Origin: Simmondsia chinensis | Lineage: Eukaryota > Streptophyta > Magnoliopsida > Caryophyllales > Simmondsiaceae | Direction: 5' to 3' | Assembly (NCBI GenBank): GCA_018398585.1 | Contig: JAGTTD010000013.1 | Coordinates: 6,296,492 to 6,360,491, forward strand | Length of the DNA stretch: 64,000 bases | Shown here: positions 22,045-35,100 of the stretch, piece by piece | How positions within the stretch are numbered: position 1 is the first letter of the stretch | Layout of the letters: every line of letters starts with the position of its first letter | Notes under the pieces: model-generated | Seen by the model: only the letters and a program-made list of their open reading frames with translations | What the model was told of the DNA's origin: nothing | The model's database searches: none | Translations under genes and position numbers: made by a program

Positions 22045-25000
22045 GTCTTTTATTTCTACTATTTATTTTGGGTTATTTACACCTAAGAGGGTACCAATAC
22101 TCAAGCACTGAATCCCATTAGAACTCCCAAGTTAAGCGTGCTTGGCCAAGTATAATACCAAGATGAGTGACCTCTTGGGAAGTCCTCGTGTTGCACCCCT
22201 CAGGTTGGGGGTACTCGAAAACAGCCTCTCTTCAGAGTAGCAACCTGAAGGGAGAAGGCTACGTACATCCACCTTCCAGAGCATCGGGAATATTGCTTTG
22301 CTTTGCTTTTATTTGGTTATTTACATTTTGATGCTACAATTTTTTGAAATAATATAAATGATATTGAATTTTGTAAATTAATAAAAAGGTCATTGACTTT
22401 TTATCGCATTAATAAAAAGATCACTTTCTGGTTTAATGATGTCATCTTCAAAAACAATAAAATATAAATACCCTTATATTTTTTTAAGTACTAATTGTTC
22501 ACTTAATTATTTTAAAGTTTTGTAATTTTTTCTTAAAATCACCTTTAAAAGTTTAAATGCTTTCAATTAAACGTCTGTATAAATGTTGTTACTATCCCAT
22601 TGGAGCTGCACGTGTGATTTTAATTAAAAGTATATATAAAGTCGGGAAAAATATAATATACATTGGTTTTAAGTTTAGCTGGTAAAAAATATTATACTCC
22701 TAAAGTGAGTCTATGCTTGTGTTTCAGTCTCTCTACACACAAATCGTATAATGAGATTTAAACATGTATATCGAAACTATTTAAGGATATATTGATTTAT
22801 CAAAAGAGCTCACATTTCCTCTTTTTTTTTTTAAGAAAATGCAAAATTATACTAGTTGTTTCAAAGTTAGACCAATGAGATGAACGTAAGTGGTTGATTA
22901 AAATTTAGATTTCAACGTTCGAAAGTGATTTTTTTCTAAAATGTTAAAAAAGTGCGTGGTTAAGTAAAAAAACGACATGATGTAAAAACGAATTTCTATT
23001 AAAAAAACCTTTTTTTTTATATTATATTAACTTAATTCTTTTGCCTTGGATTTACAAATGACGTAACTAGGTCTCGCTTAATTGCTACATGAATTAACTG
23101 CTCCAGAAAGTTTTATTTTTTAGAAATTTAATTCTTGTGTCAACTTCATAGGAAGTAGGTAAAACTAGTTTCGTTGTAAGAATGGGAAATAAAACTTCAT
23201 TAGTTACTTAGGGAGGCTTGGTAAGTTAAAATCTATGTTTTGAAGGTATTCAGCTTATTTTCTGACGACCAAGTAAGGGCCAAAATTCATACTTCCTATG
23301 AAATTCTACTTTCGGGATGATAACATATAATGCATGAATAGGTGCCGCCCGAGCCGAGCATAGCAGCAGCCAGGGCCGAGGCGGAGGAGGTGATGTACGG
23401 GGCGATCGACGAGGTGTTGGAGAAGACGGGGGTGAAGCCGAAGCAGATAGGAATACTGGTGGTGAACTGCAGCTTGTTTAACCCAACGCCGTCGCTGTCA
23501 TCCATGATAGTTAACCATTACAAGCTTAGGGGTAATATACTTAGCTATAATCTTGGTGGCATGGGTTGCAGTGCTGGGCTCATTTCCATTGATCTTGCCA
23601 AGGACCTCCTACAGGTTAGTTCTTTTCCTCCTTCTTTCTCGTTTTTTTTTTTTGATAAATAGAGAGATAACTGTCAATATAAAACTGCCGCATCTATTAA
23701 AGTTGAGCCCAAAAAAAGCCTACAAGAGCGACTCTTGGTTTCGTTTGTATTTGACAATGTAGCAGGTAAAATCTCTTACCCGAGGTTGTTTGACACATTT
23801 GGGGCGGGTTTGAGTGCAAGTGGGCCAAGTAGAGTGGGAGAATAAGGTACACGTGGAGATATTCTCTGTCATAATTTTTATTTAATTAATTAGGGAATGG
23901 AAATATATGTATATTTTGTGTTCATACACTCACTTTTTTTTCAAAAGCTACATCATAAAAAACTAACGGATGTTAATGACATTAACATTAAAAAATTTGG
24001 CAAAGTTTTGGCGTGATGTTGAAAATTTTGAAAATATAGGTGGTTTTTTTAAACTGTAACTAAAATTTTGTAATTTTCAATGAAAACTCTATTAATTATA
24101 TAAATTTAATCCATATAATTTGAATATATAATATGAGTTTAACACCTGTATGGTATGAGGATTTAGATATGGTGTGTGATGTTTAATTAAATGGGAAAAG
24201 TACATTATACAGCATATAAAATGATGAGCTTATAAACATAATTATTTAATATTTTTTATATTCTACATAATTCACATAGATTTTATGCGTATATAAAAAA
24301 TATTTTGAGAATATAATTAGAAAGTGACATGCTGAATGCCGTCGAAGAGTTTGCTAAAGTGATCTTCCTTCGATTTCCTGTTGTGGTCCCTCATTATTAT
24401 TTATAAGTAAATATTATATATGTATATAATGTTTACATTTTAAGTGAGTATTTAATAAGTTAACTAAATTTGATTAAATTATAGAATTAATATTATATAT
24501 ATATTTTTTTATAAACTAACAAATATATTTACAAAGATCAACTCACAAACTTATTAACTCATTAAATTATTTCAATTCATCAAAATTTTTCTAAAACTAT
24601 AAACCAATGGTCTGTTTATAAGCATAAAAATTCATACTCCTACTAACAATCTAACTCTAAAAACTAATCCTACTTTAAATCAAACTTTGCTACTTCTAGT
24701 AATAATCTAACACCAAAAAGTATAATCCTATTCTAAATCGAACACTGCCTGTACGTGCAACCTTTAAAGAATCCATCATTAAAAAAGATTCTGTCTTCTA
24801 ATTTTGTATCTTATTCAGATTATTTTTATCTTGTACTGTATCAGTGTCTCTATAAATTTATGTATATAAATTAAGATGATCTCCTAAGTCAGTTTTAGAG
24901 AAGACACTTGGGGTGAAATGGGAAATAAAGCTGCACGTTAGAGCGTGTTCATACATTTGGTGGCATGCCTTATAGGAACTCGTTACATCCGAGGAAATGC

Positions 25001-28000
25001 CACAATATTCCATATTTTTACAGTTGTCTGTAACTAGTGGCGAAGCTACGTACAAGTGAGGGTGAGTAATTATCCATATAGAAGTATTAATATATATTTA
25101 ATTATATTGCATAATTACAATAGTAATACAAGAGATAAGTATTATATTCCTATAAAATAACATAACAACAATAGATCCGGTGTCTCAAGGGCTCCTGCAT
25201 AAGCGGTGTCTGGGAGGAATGGATGTACGCAAGGTGTAACCCTGCCTATAGGCTGTTTGCGAGGACTCTCCAACATTATAGAATTGGCAACATTTCCAGG
25301 AGGTCACCCATCCTAGTACTACTCTCGACCAAACATGCTTAATTTTAGAGTTCTAATGGGATCCGGTTGTATTAGTGCCTGGTAAATGAACCCTATATTC
25401 CCATAAAACAATAATAATTATACTATAGTTGACCTCACCAACATCAGGTCCTAGTTTCGCCACTATTTTAACATAGAATTTTTATGTATGTTTAGCCAAT
25501 GTTTTAACCCTATATTCCCATATAATAATTTTTATATTATAGTCCCGCTTTTATAACTTTCTTGGACTTAACTTCAGAGGGTACACCGATTTTGTATTGA
25601 GAGTTATCTTTCTAATTATCAAAAAAAGATTAGACTACTTGATTAATAAATAAGTATGAGTTGTATAGTCTAATATTTGACCTGGTACTCAATTATCTAC
25701 GCAAGTTAATACTCCACTCCATATTTTATTCATTTGGTATATTGAATTGTACCTGATAATTGCTCGTTTGATATACTTGGATACAATTTATATTAATTAA
25801 AGAGTAACTTAGTATAAAAAAAAAAATACATATAATAGAAAGGGTTAATGGGTAATTACTAGTGATGGAGTCATTTGAATCTATTTCGAGTTTGTACTAA
25901 TGGAGAAATTATGTTGAACCTTAATGTATATAATAAACGAGTACTCGAATACTCAATCAAAAATGAGGTTGAGCAAGATTAAATACTGGAATCATATTTG
26001 AGTACGAGTTCAAGTATTGAATTGCTCAATGTGACTCGTTTACCCCCTACACCCTACTAAGTTCAGTTCCTCAAAGAAGTATTTTTAAATATATTAACTA
26101 TTAATGTTAAAATATGTGTACTGTAATAAAATTTCTCAGATAATAATACTAATCTAAATCAATTTTTAATAATTTATAATATTATATATGTTAGAGGCAA
26201 AACCAACCACCACCTAGTGCTTCAAGGAAGCTTCAGCCTAAACAGGGTGTGGAAGAGTAAGATGTAAGCAGTCTTACTCTACAGGGTGGTACACTGTAAA
26301 AAGACTATTTTCTAAGAACTTCTAACTCTACAAAAATTATTACACTGTCAAATAAAAACAGACATATTTGTAGAAAGTAGCCTTGAAATGAACGACATAA
26401 AAGAAGACAAAAGAAGAGAGGAGCCATATGTATATATGTAATGTAAGGTTGAGTGGCGTGGGTTGGGGCCATTCACACACTTGTTTTACAATGGTACTGC
26501 AAAAACAGCCCGGCCACACGTTCTCTTCGTAAACATAAAAAGGTTTACATCATCAACAGTTACTATTAGCTGTTAGACTATATTATATAGGTGTTATTAC
26601 TATATGTAACTGAGCCTAGTGGGCATGCTTTATATATAATATAAAGCCCATTATAAGTTCTATAAATATACGAGAGAACCACAACACTATGTGTGCTTCT
26701 CATTCTTTCATGGTATCAAAGTTCTCTCGAGCCATCTCGTAAAGGCAAACCCTAGCCTCCTTTTCTTTTTTAATTTTCCAAAAAAAAAAACAGATACAAA
26801 TCCTAAAAACTCACCGCCATCCTAGCGCCACCCAACAACCCAGCGCCACCACCGATTTTTCCCAGCGCCACGTCCCCCTCTTCGACGCCGACATACCAAT
26901 CGAAAAGAACCCCAGTGCCGCCCTCCTTTGGCGCCCACCCTCTGGGCTTCTCTTCAACAGAACCAACGCCAGTCCTTCACGTTGGCTCACCTACCTCCCT
27001 CTTGGCTTCGAAGCAGGAGGTAAGCAAATGCGAAGGTTGGATCTAAATAGCAGAAAAAGAGTGCGCGGAAGATTCTTGGTGAAGATATCGGCAATCTGCT
27101 GTGAGGAAGGAATATGAAGTACTCGAACAAGACCCATTTGAACATGCTCACGAACAAAATGGATGTGAATCTCGATATATTTTGTGCGAATATGGTGGAT
27201 GGGGTTGGTAGACATGTACATGGCAGAAACATTATCACAATAGACCAAAGTAGCTCGTGGAAGAAGAAAACTAAGCTCACTAAGGAGAGACTGAACCCAG
27301 CAACATTTGGATACGGCGTTGGAGACGGCACAATACTCGGCCTCCGCACTAGAACAAGTGACGGCGGGCTGTCGCTTAGAGGACCAGGAGATAATGTTGC
27401 CATCGAGGAAAACACAGAAACCACAAGTAGAACGGTAAGTGTTAGGGCAACCAACCCAATTAGCATCCGAATAAGCCACAAGTTGGTCCAAACGTGTCGG
27501 GGAGATAGTCAAACCATGATCAATAGTGCCCTTGATATAGCGAAGGATGCGCTTAACAGCCATCCAGTGCGATGATCACGGAGCACGCATAAACAGACAC
27601 ACCTGCTGAACTGCATAAGAGATGTCAGGACGAGTAAATGTGAGATATTGAAGGGCACCAACAATGGACCTGTATAAAGTGGGATTAGTCATAAGTTCGC
27701 CGTCTTCTGAACAAAGCTTGGACTTAGAATCCGTAGGTGTAGCCACAGGCTTGCCGGAGAGCATGTCAGTCCAGTCTAGAAGATCATGTGCATATTTAGA
27801 TTGAGACAAGAATAATCCTGAAGAGAGGTGAGATACCGAGATGCCAAGAAAGTAATAAAGGCGCCCCAAGTCGGTCATATCAAACTCAGATTGAAGAAAG
27901 CGAAGTAGATCATGAAGTACTGCATGAGAAGAAGCTGTGAGAACGATATCATCAACATAGACCAATAATATAGCCATATCATGTCCACGACGTAAGACAA

Positions 28001-31000
28001 ATGAAGAAGAATCTGACTTACGGCTTCGAAAATCCAACCGTCGTAAAAGGTAGCAAAATGAGTGTACCAGGCACGAGGTGCCTGTTTGAGACCGTAAAAA
28101 GACTTATTAAGCTTACAGACATGATCAAGATACTGAGAGCTGATGAAACCCGATGGTTGCTTCATATATACCTCTTCATTAAGTGTGCTATTAAGAAAAG
28201 CATTTTTGACATCGAGATGATGAATAGGCCAGTATCGAGAAGTAGCAATAATCAAAACAGTACGAACAGTAGCAGGTTTAACAACAGGACTGAAAGTTTT
28301 ACCATAGTCGATGCCATACCGCTGTGTAAATCCCTGAGCAACTAACGGAGCTTTATACCGTTCAACTTGACCTGTAGGTATTTGTTTAATACGAAAAACC
28401 CACTTTGAAACAACAATGTTACCATGAGGGGACGGAGGAACAAGATCCCATGTCTTATTACGAATAAGAGCATTAAATTCGTCGAGCATAGCATGCTTCC
28501 AGTTCTCATCAGTAAGTGGCTGCATATAAGAAAAAGGTACCTCGGGCAAAGTACTATGAGCAATAATAGAAGGTTTGAGAAGATGTTTTACAATACCAGA
28601 ACAAGTCACCATGGGATGAATAGAGGAAGTAGGGGGAGCCAAACCCGGTGCAGGCGGATGTGCAACCACGTTTGGTGGCACAGTTGGAGGGGTTGCAGGT
28701 GCAGCCGGTTGTACAGGAGCCGTGGGTGCTGGTGCGGCAGCTGCGGTGGGTGGCACCGCAGGAGGCTGCGGCAGCGGTGGTTGGAGGCCCGCGAACGGTG
28801 AAGATGTGAGTGGAGGAGAAAAGATTTGATGATGCTGGGTCATTGTATCTTGAGAGAAAGTGCCCAATCATGCAAACGGAAAATCTGCTTCATCAAAAAC
28901 AGCACGCCTCAAAATAGTGACTTTATTAGTAGTAAGATCCAAACATTTATAACATTTGTGATTCTGTGGATAGCCTAAGAAAACACATAAGGTAGAGCGC
29001 GGAGCAAGCTTGTGAGACATGGTGGCACTCAAATTCGGATAGCAGGCACTACCAAAAGCTCGAAGATGATCGTAATTAACTTGCTTCTTGTACAAACGTT
29101 GAAAGGGGATCTTTTTTTTAATAGAATTGGACGGAAGAAGGTTAATAATATGAGCTGCAACATAAACTGGTTCAACCCAAAATTCCAAAGGCATGTATGC
29201 TTGAAACAAGAGGGAACGCATCATCTTACCAATAGTACGATGCATACGTTCAGCTTTCCCACTCTGTTGGGAGGTGTGAGGGCAGGAAACCTTACTGAGA
29301 ATGCACATTTGCAGAAAAAGACTATTAAAGTCACGGTTGATATATTCAGTGCCATTATCACATTGAAAATGTTTGATTTCCACACCAAATTGATTCAACA
29401 CAAGATTATTAAACTGAACAAACAGGTCAAAAACTTTAGATTTGGCACGCATAGGATAAATCCACACAAAATAAGAATAATCATTCAATAATAGTAAATA
29501 ATACTTAGAACCACTGAAACTGATAACAGGTGATGTCCATACATCAGAATGAACAATATTGAAATGATGCGTTGTACTAGTGATAGACTTTTGAAAAAGT
29601 AAATGACTATGCTAACCTAGTTGGCATGCATGACACAAACTGGACTCAGAAGAACTCGAACAAGAAATAAATTTTTGTTTGACTAAAGTGGATAAGACTG
29701 GCTCCCCGGGGATGGCTAAGTCAACGATGCCATAGAGATTGTGTGTTTTTGGAAGCAACTAGGGAAACATGTGGGGAGGATGCCACGGGCTGCCCGGGTT
29801 GACCAAGTTGACTGACTGTGTTTGGTTTGGGAACAGTGAAAAGAGGCCCCGAGCTAGCACAACGAATAATAAAGGACATCGTTTTAGCATTTTTAATGGA
29901 GAAACCACGCGAGTCAAATTCTAAAAGGAAACAATTATCTTTACAGAATTGACGAATAGATGTTAAATTAGTGGAAAGACCAGGAACATAAAGGACATTA
30001 TGCAAATTGAAATGACCAACAGGTGTAATAAGAGAACCAGATCCAATCCCAGCAATCGATAAACAAGCGCTATTACCAACTAATATTTTATCATAACCAT
30101 GATAAGGACGAGGAGATGTTAGCAAACTGGGGTTATTAGTCATATGAAACAATACAACACTATTCATTATCCAGGAAAAATCAACTATAGAGTAGAATGA
30201 GCAGTAAGAGATTGAAAAATAGTTTGAGGAGATACAAATCCTTAATAGAAATTAGAACCAGTGGCATAAATATTAATTGCAGGATGAAAAAGTGGTGGAT
30301 ATGACATATTCTTACCATAAATAGGAGCACTGAAGAAAGGTAACCTGGGTTGTGAAGTAGAACCAATAATTGGGTTGAGCATAATTGACAGCAGCCAGCA
30401 AACAAAGACAGTGCAAACCAAATCAAACACCACGAATAAATTTACCGTTTCTAGGCTAGGGTTTGCCTATAGCGGTGTCGAAACAATGGGCTACCAATTC
30501 AAAATTAAATTTCTTGAAACGAAAATTTCGGCTGGAGCAAAAAGGGCGGCGACGGGGACAACGTGTGCGGTGACTGGAGAGGGGCAGCGACGGGAGGGGT
30601 GCTGCAGCGAGGTGGAGCCGCGGCGAAAAACTGGGCAGCTAGGGTGGCTCCAAAGAGGAGAACCGGCACTGGGTGGTGTCGGTTCTGAGAAGCCAAGAGG
30701 GAGGTAGGAAAGCCGGCGTGAAGGACCGGCTTGGTTCTGTAGAAGAGAAGCCGAGGGGGTGGGCGCCAATGGAGGGCGGCGCTGGGTGGCGCTAGGATGG
30801 CCGTAAGTTTTTAGGGTTTGTATCTCTTTTTCTTTTTTTTTTTTTTTGGAAAATTAAAAAAGAAAAGGAGGTTAGGGTTTGCCTTTACGAGATGGCTCAA
30901 GAGAGCTCTGATACCAGGTTGAGGGCGTGAGATGGCGAATCCTTACCCTCCATTGTAATGGACGGCCAAGATTTGTTGGATATTAAAAAAAAAAAAAATT

Positions 31001-32115
31001 TACGGCTAGGGCTGCACATCGGTCCAAGACCGGGCCGGACCGGACCGAATAACACTAAAATGGCGGACCATTGACCTGACCGATTTGAATCGGGTCGGTC
31101 CTGTCCAAGACCGATTTAAAACCGGTTCGGACCGGACCGACCCGATTATGGACCGAATTGAAAGAAATCTATTTAATTTAATTTGTTGAACTCTGAAAAT
31201 TATATTAACCATACACTCAATTAAATTAAGCATTCAAAATATTTTTTTTAATCCATTCACATCCAATATATTCAAATATATCTTATAAGAATTTATAGTA
31301 TAGTATAATTAATTTAACTATATATAGAATAATGACATGATAAATAAAACAAATATACAAAACTATTTTATTTTTACTTTATATATCTAACAAGCAAAAC
31401 AAGCCACAATAATTCAATATCTTAAGAAAAATTGAGAGAGAATCCATACCTATTTTAAAATTTCAATGACGTAAAACCTAGAAGAAAATCAACTAAATGT
31501 AAACTTCTTTGCTTTTTCTTTAATGCTGCAAACAGTTAGCTAAATGGGGAAGAATTAATTAAAAATTTAAAATAGGGAAATGAATTTGAAAAGGCAAGAA
31601 GAGGGACGGCCATCATCTTCATAAATAAGTCAGTAATGTTAACTAAATATTTTTTTCCCTTAATACTTTGCATTTAAATATTTAAAAAAAATTATTACGA
31701 TTCAAATTTAAATTATATTATTATTGTAAATATTTTATTTGTCTTCAGTCCGGTCCTCGAGTTTTTCGGTTTTGGACCGGACCAGACCGAAGCCCAAATA
31801 TCTACTAAAATATGGACTGTGGACCGGACCGAACTTCACTTGTTCCGGTCCGGTCTATGGCCGAAACACCCGGTCCTGTCCGGTTCATCGGTCTGAACCG
31901 ATTTTATTTAATCCCTATTTACGGCCATGATTTATTGAGTATTCAAAAAAAAAAAAAACAATTTTTCTCCTTTACCCCTTCTTTCTTTCTGCCCTAAAAG
32001 GTGGTATGAGCTGTAAATTGTTATTTTTTTTTAATGTTTAACAAATCTAGACTATCAATTACAATGAAAAGCTAGAATTTGCCCCTTTCACGCTCTTACC
32101 CTCTCTTAAGAATGC

Positions 32116-32150
<35 letters not shown>

Positions 32151-35100
32151 ACTTCCCAAGAGGTCATCCATCCTAGTACTACTCTTGTTCACGCACACTT
32201 AAATTCTGAGTTCTAATGTAATCCGGTACCTTAATGCCTGGTAAATTAACCCTCAATGATAGAAAGATCATTTACATTTATAAAAATTTTGAAATTTTAA
32301 AAATATTTTTAAACATTCAAAGAAAATACTATGCGTTCAGAAAGTATTTTAGTTATTTAGAAAAAGAATTTAATATTTGAAAAAATATGTGAAATATTTA
32401 GAACAATATTTTAAATACTAAAGTATTTTATATATTTAAAAAAGATTTCAAATTTAAGAAAATATTGTAAATATTAAAAGTATTTTAGTTATTTAGAAAA
32501 AGAATTTAATATTCGAAAAAATATGTGAAATATTTAGAACAATATTTTAAATAGTAAAGTATTTTATATACTTAAAAAGATTTCAAATTTAGAAAATATT
32601 TGAAATATGAAAAAAAATTTTTAAAATTTAATAAATATTTCAAGTATAAAAAATATTTTAGAAATTTAGAAAAATATTTTAAACATTTTAAAAAATAGTA
32701 TATAATTCATAAATGTTTTCGAACATTTAAATTTTAATATATCTATATGAATATTTTAAAAATTTGTATTTTAAATATTGATAATAATATTATGAATACT
32801 AAATAATATTTTAAATATTTATTCAATAGTCATATATTTTGAAAAATATTTTAAATATTTATAAAAATATTCAAAATATTTCATAACTGCATTTTTCAGG
32901 TGGCTGGAGGGCGGGAACGATAGGTGTATTTTCCAATTTTAATTTTTAATTTTTTTATGTTTATTTAAAGTATTTTACTTTAAAAAATTTTTAAATATAA
33001 AAAATAGTCTTTAGTAGTTAAAATATATCTTTTAAAATATTAATGTATCACTAATATCTAAAATTTTTTTAATATTTGAATTATTTTTAGATTTTTAAAT
33101 TATTTTAAATGTGAATGATCTTTTTGCCAATAGTTAAATAATTTTTTAGGTATTGTATCTTTTAAAAGTGAAATGTCATTATCAACTAAGAGAACTTTGA
33201 CAAAGTTATGCGGAAGGTACCTGAAAAAAGAAATTATTAAAGTTCAGGATATCTAAAAAGGATATAATCAAACCTTAGTATATCTGAACTAATATTACAT
33301 ACCTTCCATCAAATATGGTTTAGTTTTATTGTAATTTGATGAGTTGCCAAAAATACACAACATGACTCGTAAATATTATCATAATCTTGCGTCGTATCAA
33401 TATTTTATAGTAAAAATTTACCGAGTTCTAGTAGAAATTCATGGGATTTTGACATATGGTATTTAGATGATAAAATTTTTAAATTCAATGGTTCTCATTT
33501 TATGTGTGTGTTAATATACATAAATAATAAACCTAAAAGTATTGTTTTAGATCAAAAGGTCTAAATTCAACCACCTCCCCCGATTCTCTTCATGAGGAAT
33601 CCCTAACATAATTGGCTCATGTGGTGTGTGGGTCATTGCATGGGCTGGGGTTTGCCAGGTAATCGGGTTCCTCGTTGACAAAAAAAAATTTACATAAATA
33701 AAATTTAATAATTTTGTTATAATTTGGTCTTTCATAAGATATTAGTTCTTTTAAAATGCAAAATATTACTCAAACTCATACTAGTAATTAAAGCATTAAC
33801 TTCTTAAATTAGAGCTTCGACACTTCAATAATGTGCTAAAAAACCATTTAAGGTAAAGCTTAATTTGAGTTTTTCAATATATTTTTTTGAACATCAAAAA
33901 GCCTAAAGGCCAAAGACTAAACAACACCAATATCTGCGTTTACAATATAACCGAGACCAGGAGGGACAAACCTCCACCAATCATGTTGACATGAGGGAAA
34001 GCAATGAAGTTTATTTTCAATATTATCATCTTTTATATTTTAGTTTTACTACCAATATAATTTAAAATATAAATTGCATATAAAGTACTTTCTATAACAT
34101 TATAGAATCTGCCCGGGTGGCTAAATATTTAGCCTTGAGAGCTGCGTGTTCAATAGCCTTGCGTCTCATATTTAGTTTTGTCTGTTTTGAATCCGATTGT
34201 CAGGAGGTTTTAAGGATTTTAGTTGATGGTTGTTGTCCCCCGTGGAAATTTTCTGCTATTGTTCATGATATTAGGTCTATGTGTTCGCCTTTCTCTTCTT
34301 TTCATTTCTCTTAGCGTAGTAGAAATGCCAATATGGTGGCCCCATGAAGTGGCTAGGATCCCATCGTCTGGGAGCCTGTTTCCATGACTAGGTGTCTTTC
34401 CCGCAACTTCCGTTCATGTCTGCTACTGTTAATGATCTTCTATAGAGCGTGTTTGGACTTGTTTTGCCAAAAACATTACAGAATAACGAATATTATTTTC
34501 TCCACGACACAAAATGTATATCAATGGATGAGATACAAAATGGAATTAATATGGATAAATCAAAACCATGTAGTTTGACATATACATCTTGGGTCATGTT
34601 GTAACAGGTTTACCGTAACACAAATGTGTTAGTAGTGAGCACGGAAAACATGACCCTTAATTGGTACTGGGGCAATGACCGCTCCATGCTTATCACCAAC
34701 TGCCTATTTCGCATGGGTGGCGCTGCCATCATCCTCTCAAACCGCTGGCGTGATCGTCGCCGATCCAAGTACCAACTCCTTCACACAGTACGCACCCACA
34801 AGGGCGCTGACGACAAGTCCTATAGATGCGTCTTACAACAAGAAGATGAAAATAACAAGGTATTGTGAACTTTCAGGCTTGGACATATAGGACTTGTTTG
34901 ACCAAACTTCTTTTATAAAAATAATTGGTTTTTTTTTTCCTAATAATAAAGAGACATTTTTTCAAGGATTTGAGTATGCTTGGCTTAGAAAAAAAGGTGT
35001 TTTAAATAGAACCAGAAGTTCTTTTCTTGTACAAAAGTATAAAAATAGTGTTTCTCTCTTAATAAAGAAGCAAAAACAAAAACCAAAAATGCTCTTGTTG

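Larger units (their letters stand above)
26571..30923 (-). mobile_element. Ty1/copia copy A, rearranged (in KCS intron 2)
   Basis: Protease-to-RNase H is read on the - strand (30180 to 27010), preceded by a leader and a reversed primer site at 30910-30923. At the 3' end, an LTR, primer site and leader in the opposite (+) orientation are attached (26571-27009). The junction is the palindrome GCTTCGAAGC (27005-27014). No LTR is present at the high-coordinate end. Gag is absent, as in copies B and C. Several frameshifts and stops make it inactive. It lies antisense to the KCS transcript. Confidence 0.85.

Noticed and set aside
21177..22308. Cassandra-type TRIM LTRs, which also contain 5S sequence
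   Set aside because: There are no paired LTRs, no TG..CA ends with 5-bp duplications and no primer site. The copies end in TTG repeats and have 14-18 bp duplications, as expected for SINEs.
28424..28801. Arginine/glycine-rich proteins and other + strand frames across copia A and C
   Set aside because: They are antisense shadows of the pol reading frames and of the proline-rich linker.
32105..32120. Remnant of the copia A 5' LTR next to the CA microsatellite
   Set aside because: AAGAATG and GCACACA resemble the LTR edge, but about 14 bases beside a microsatellite is too little to support it.
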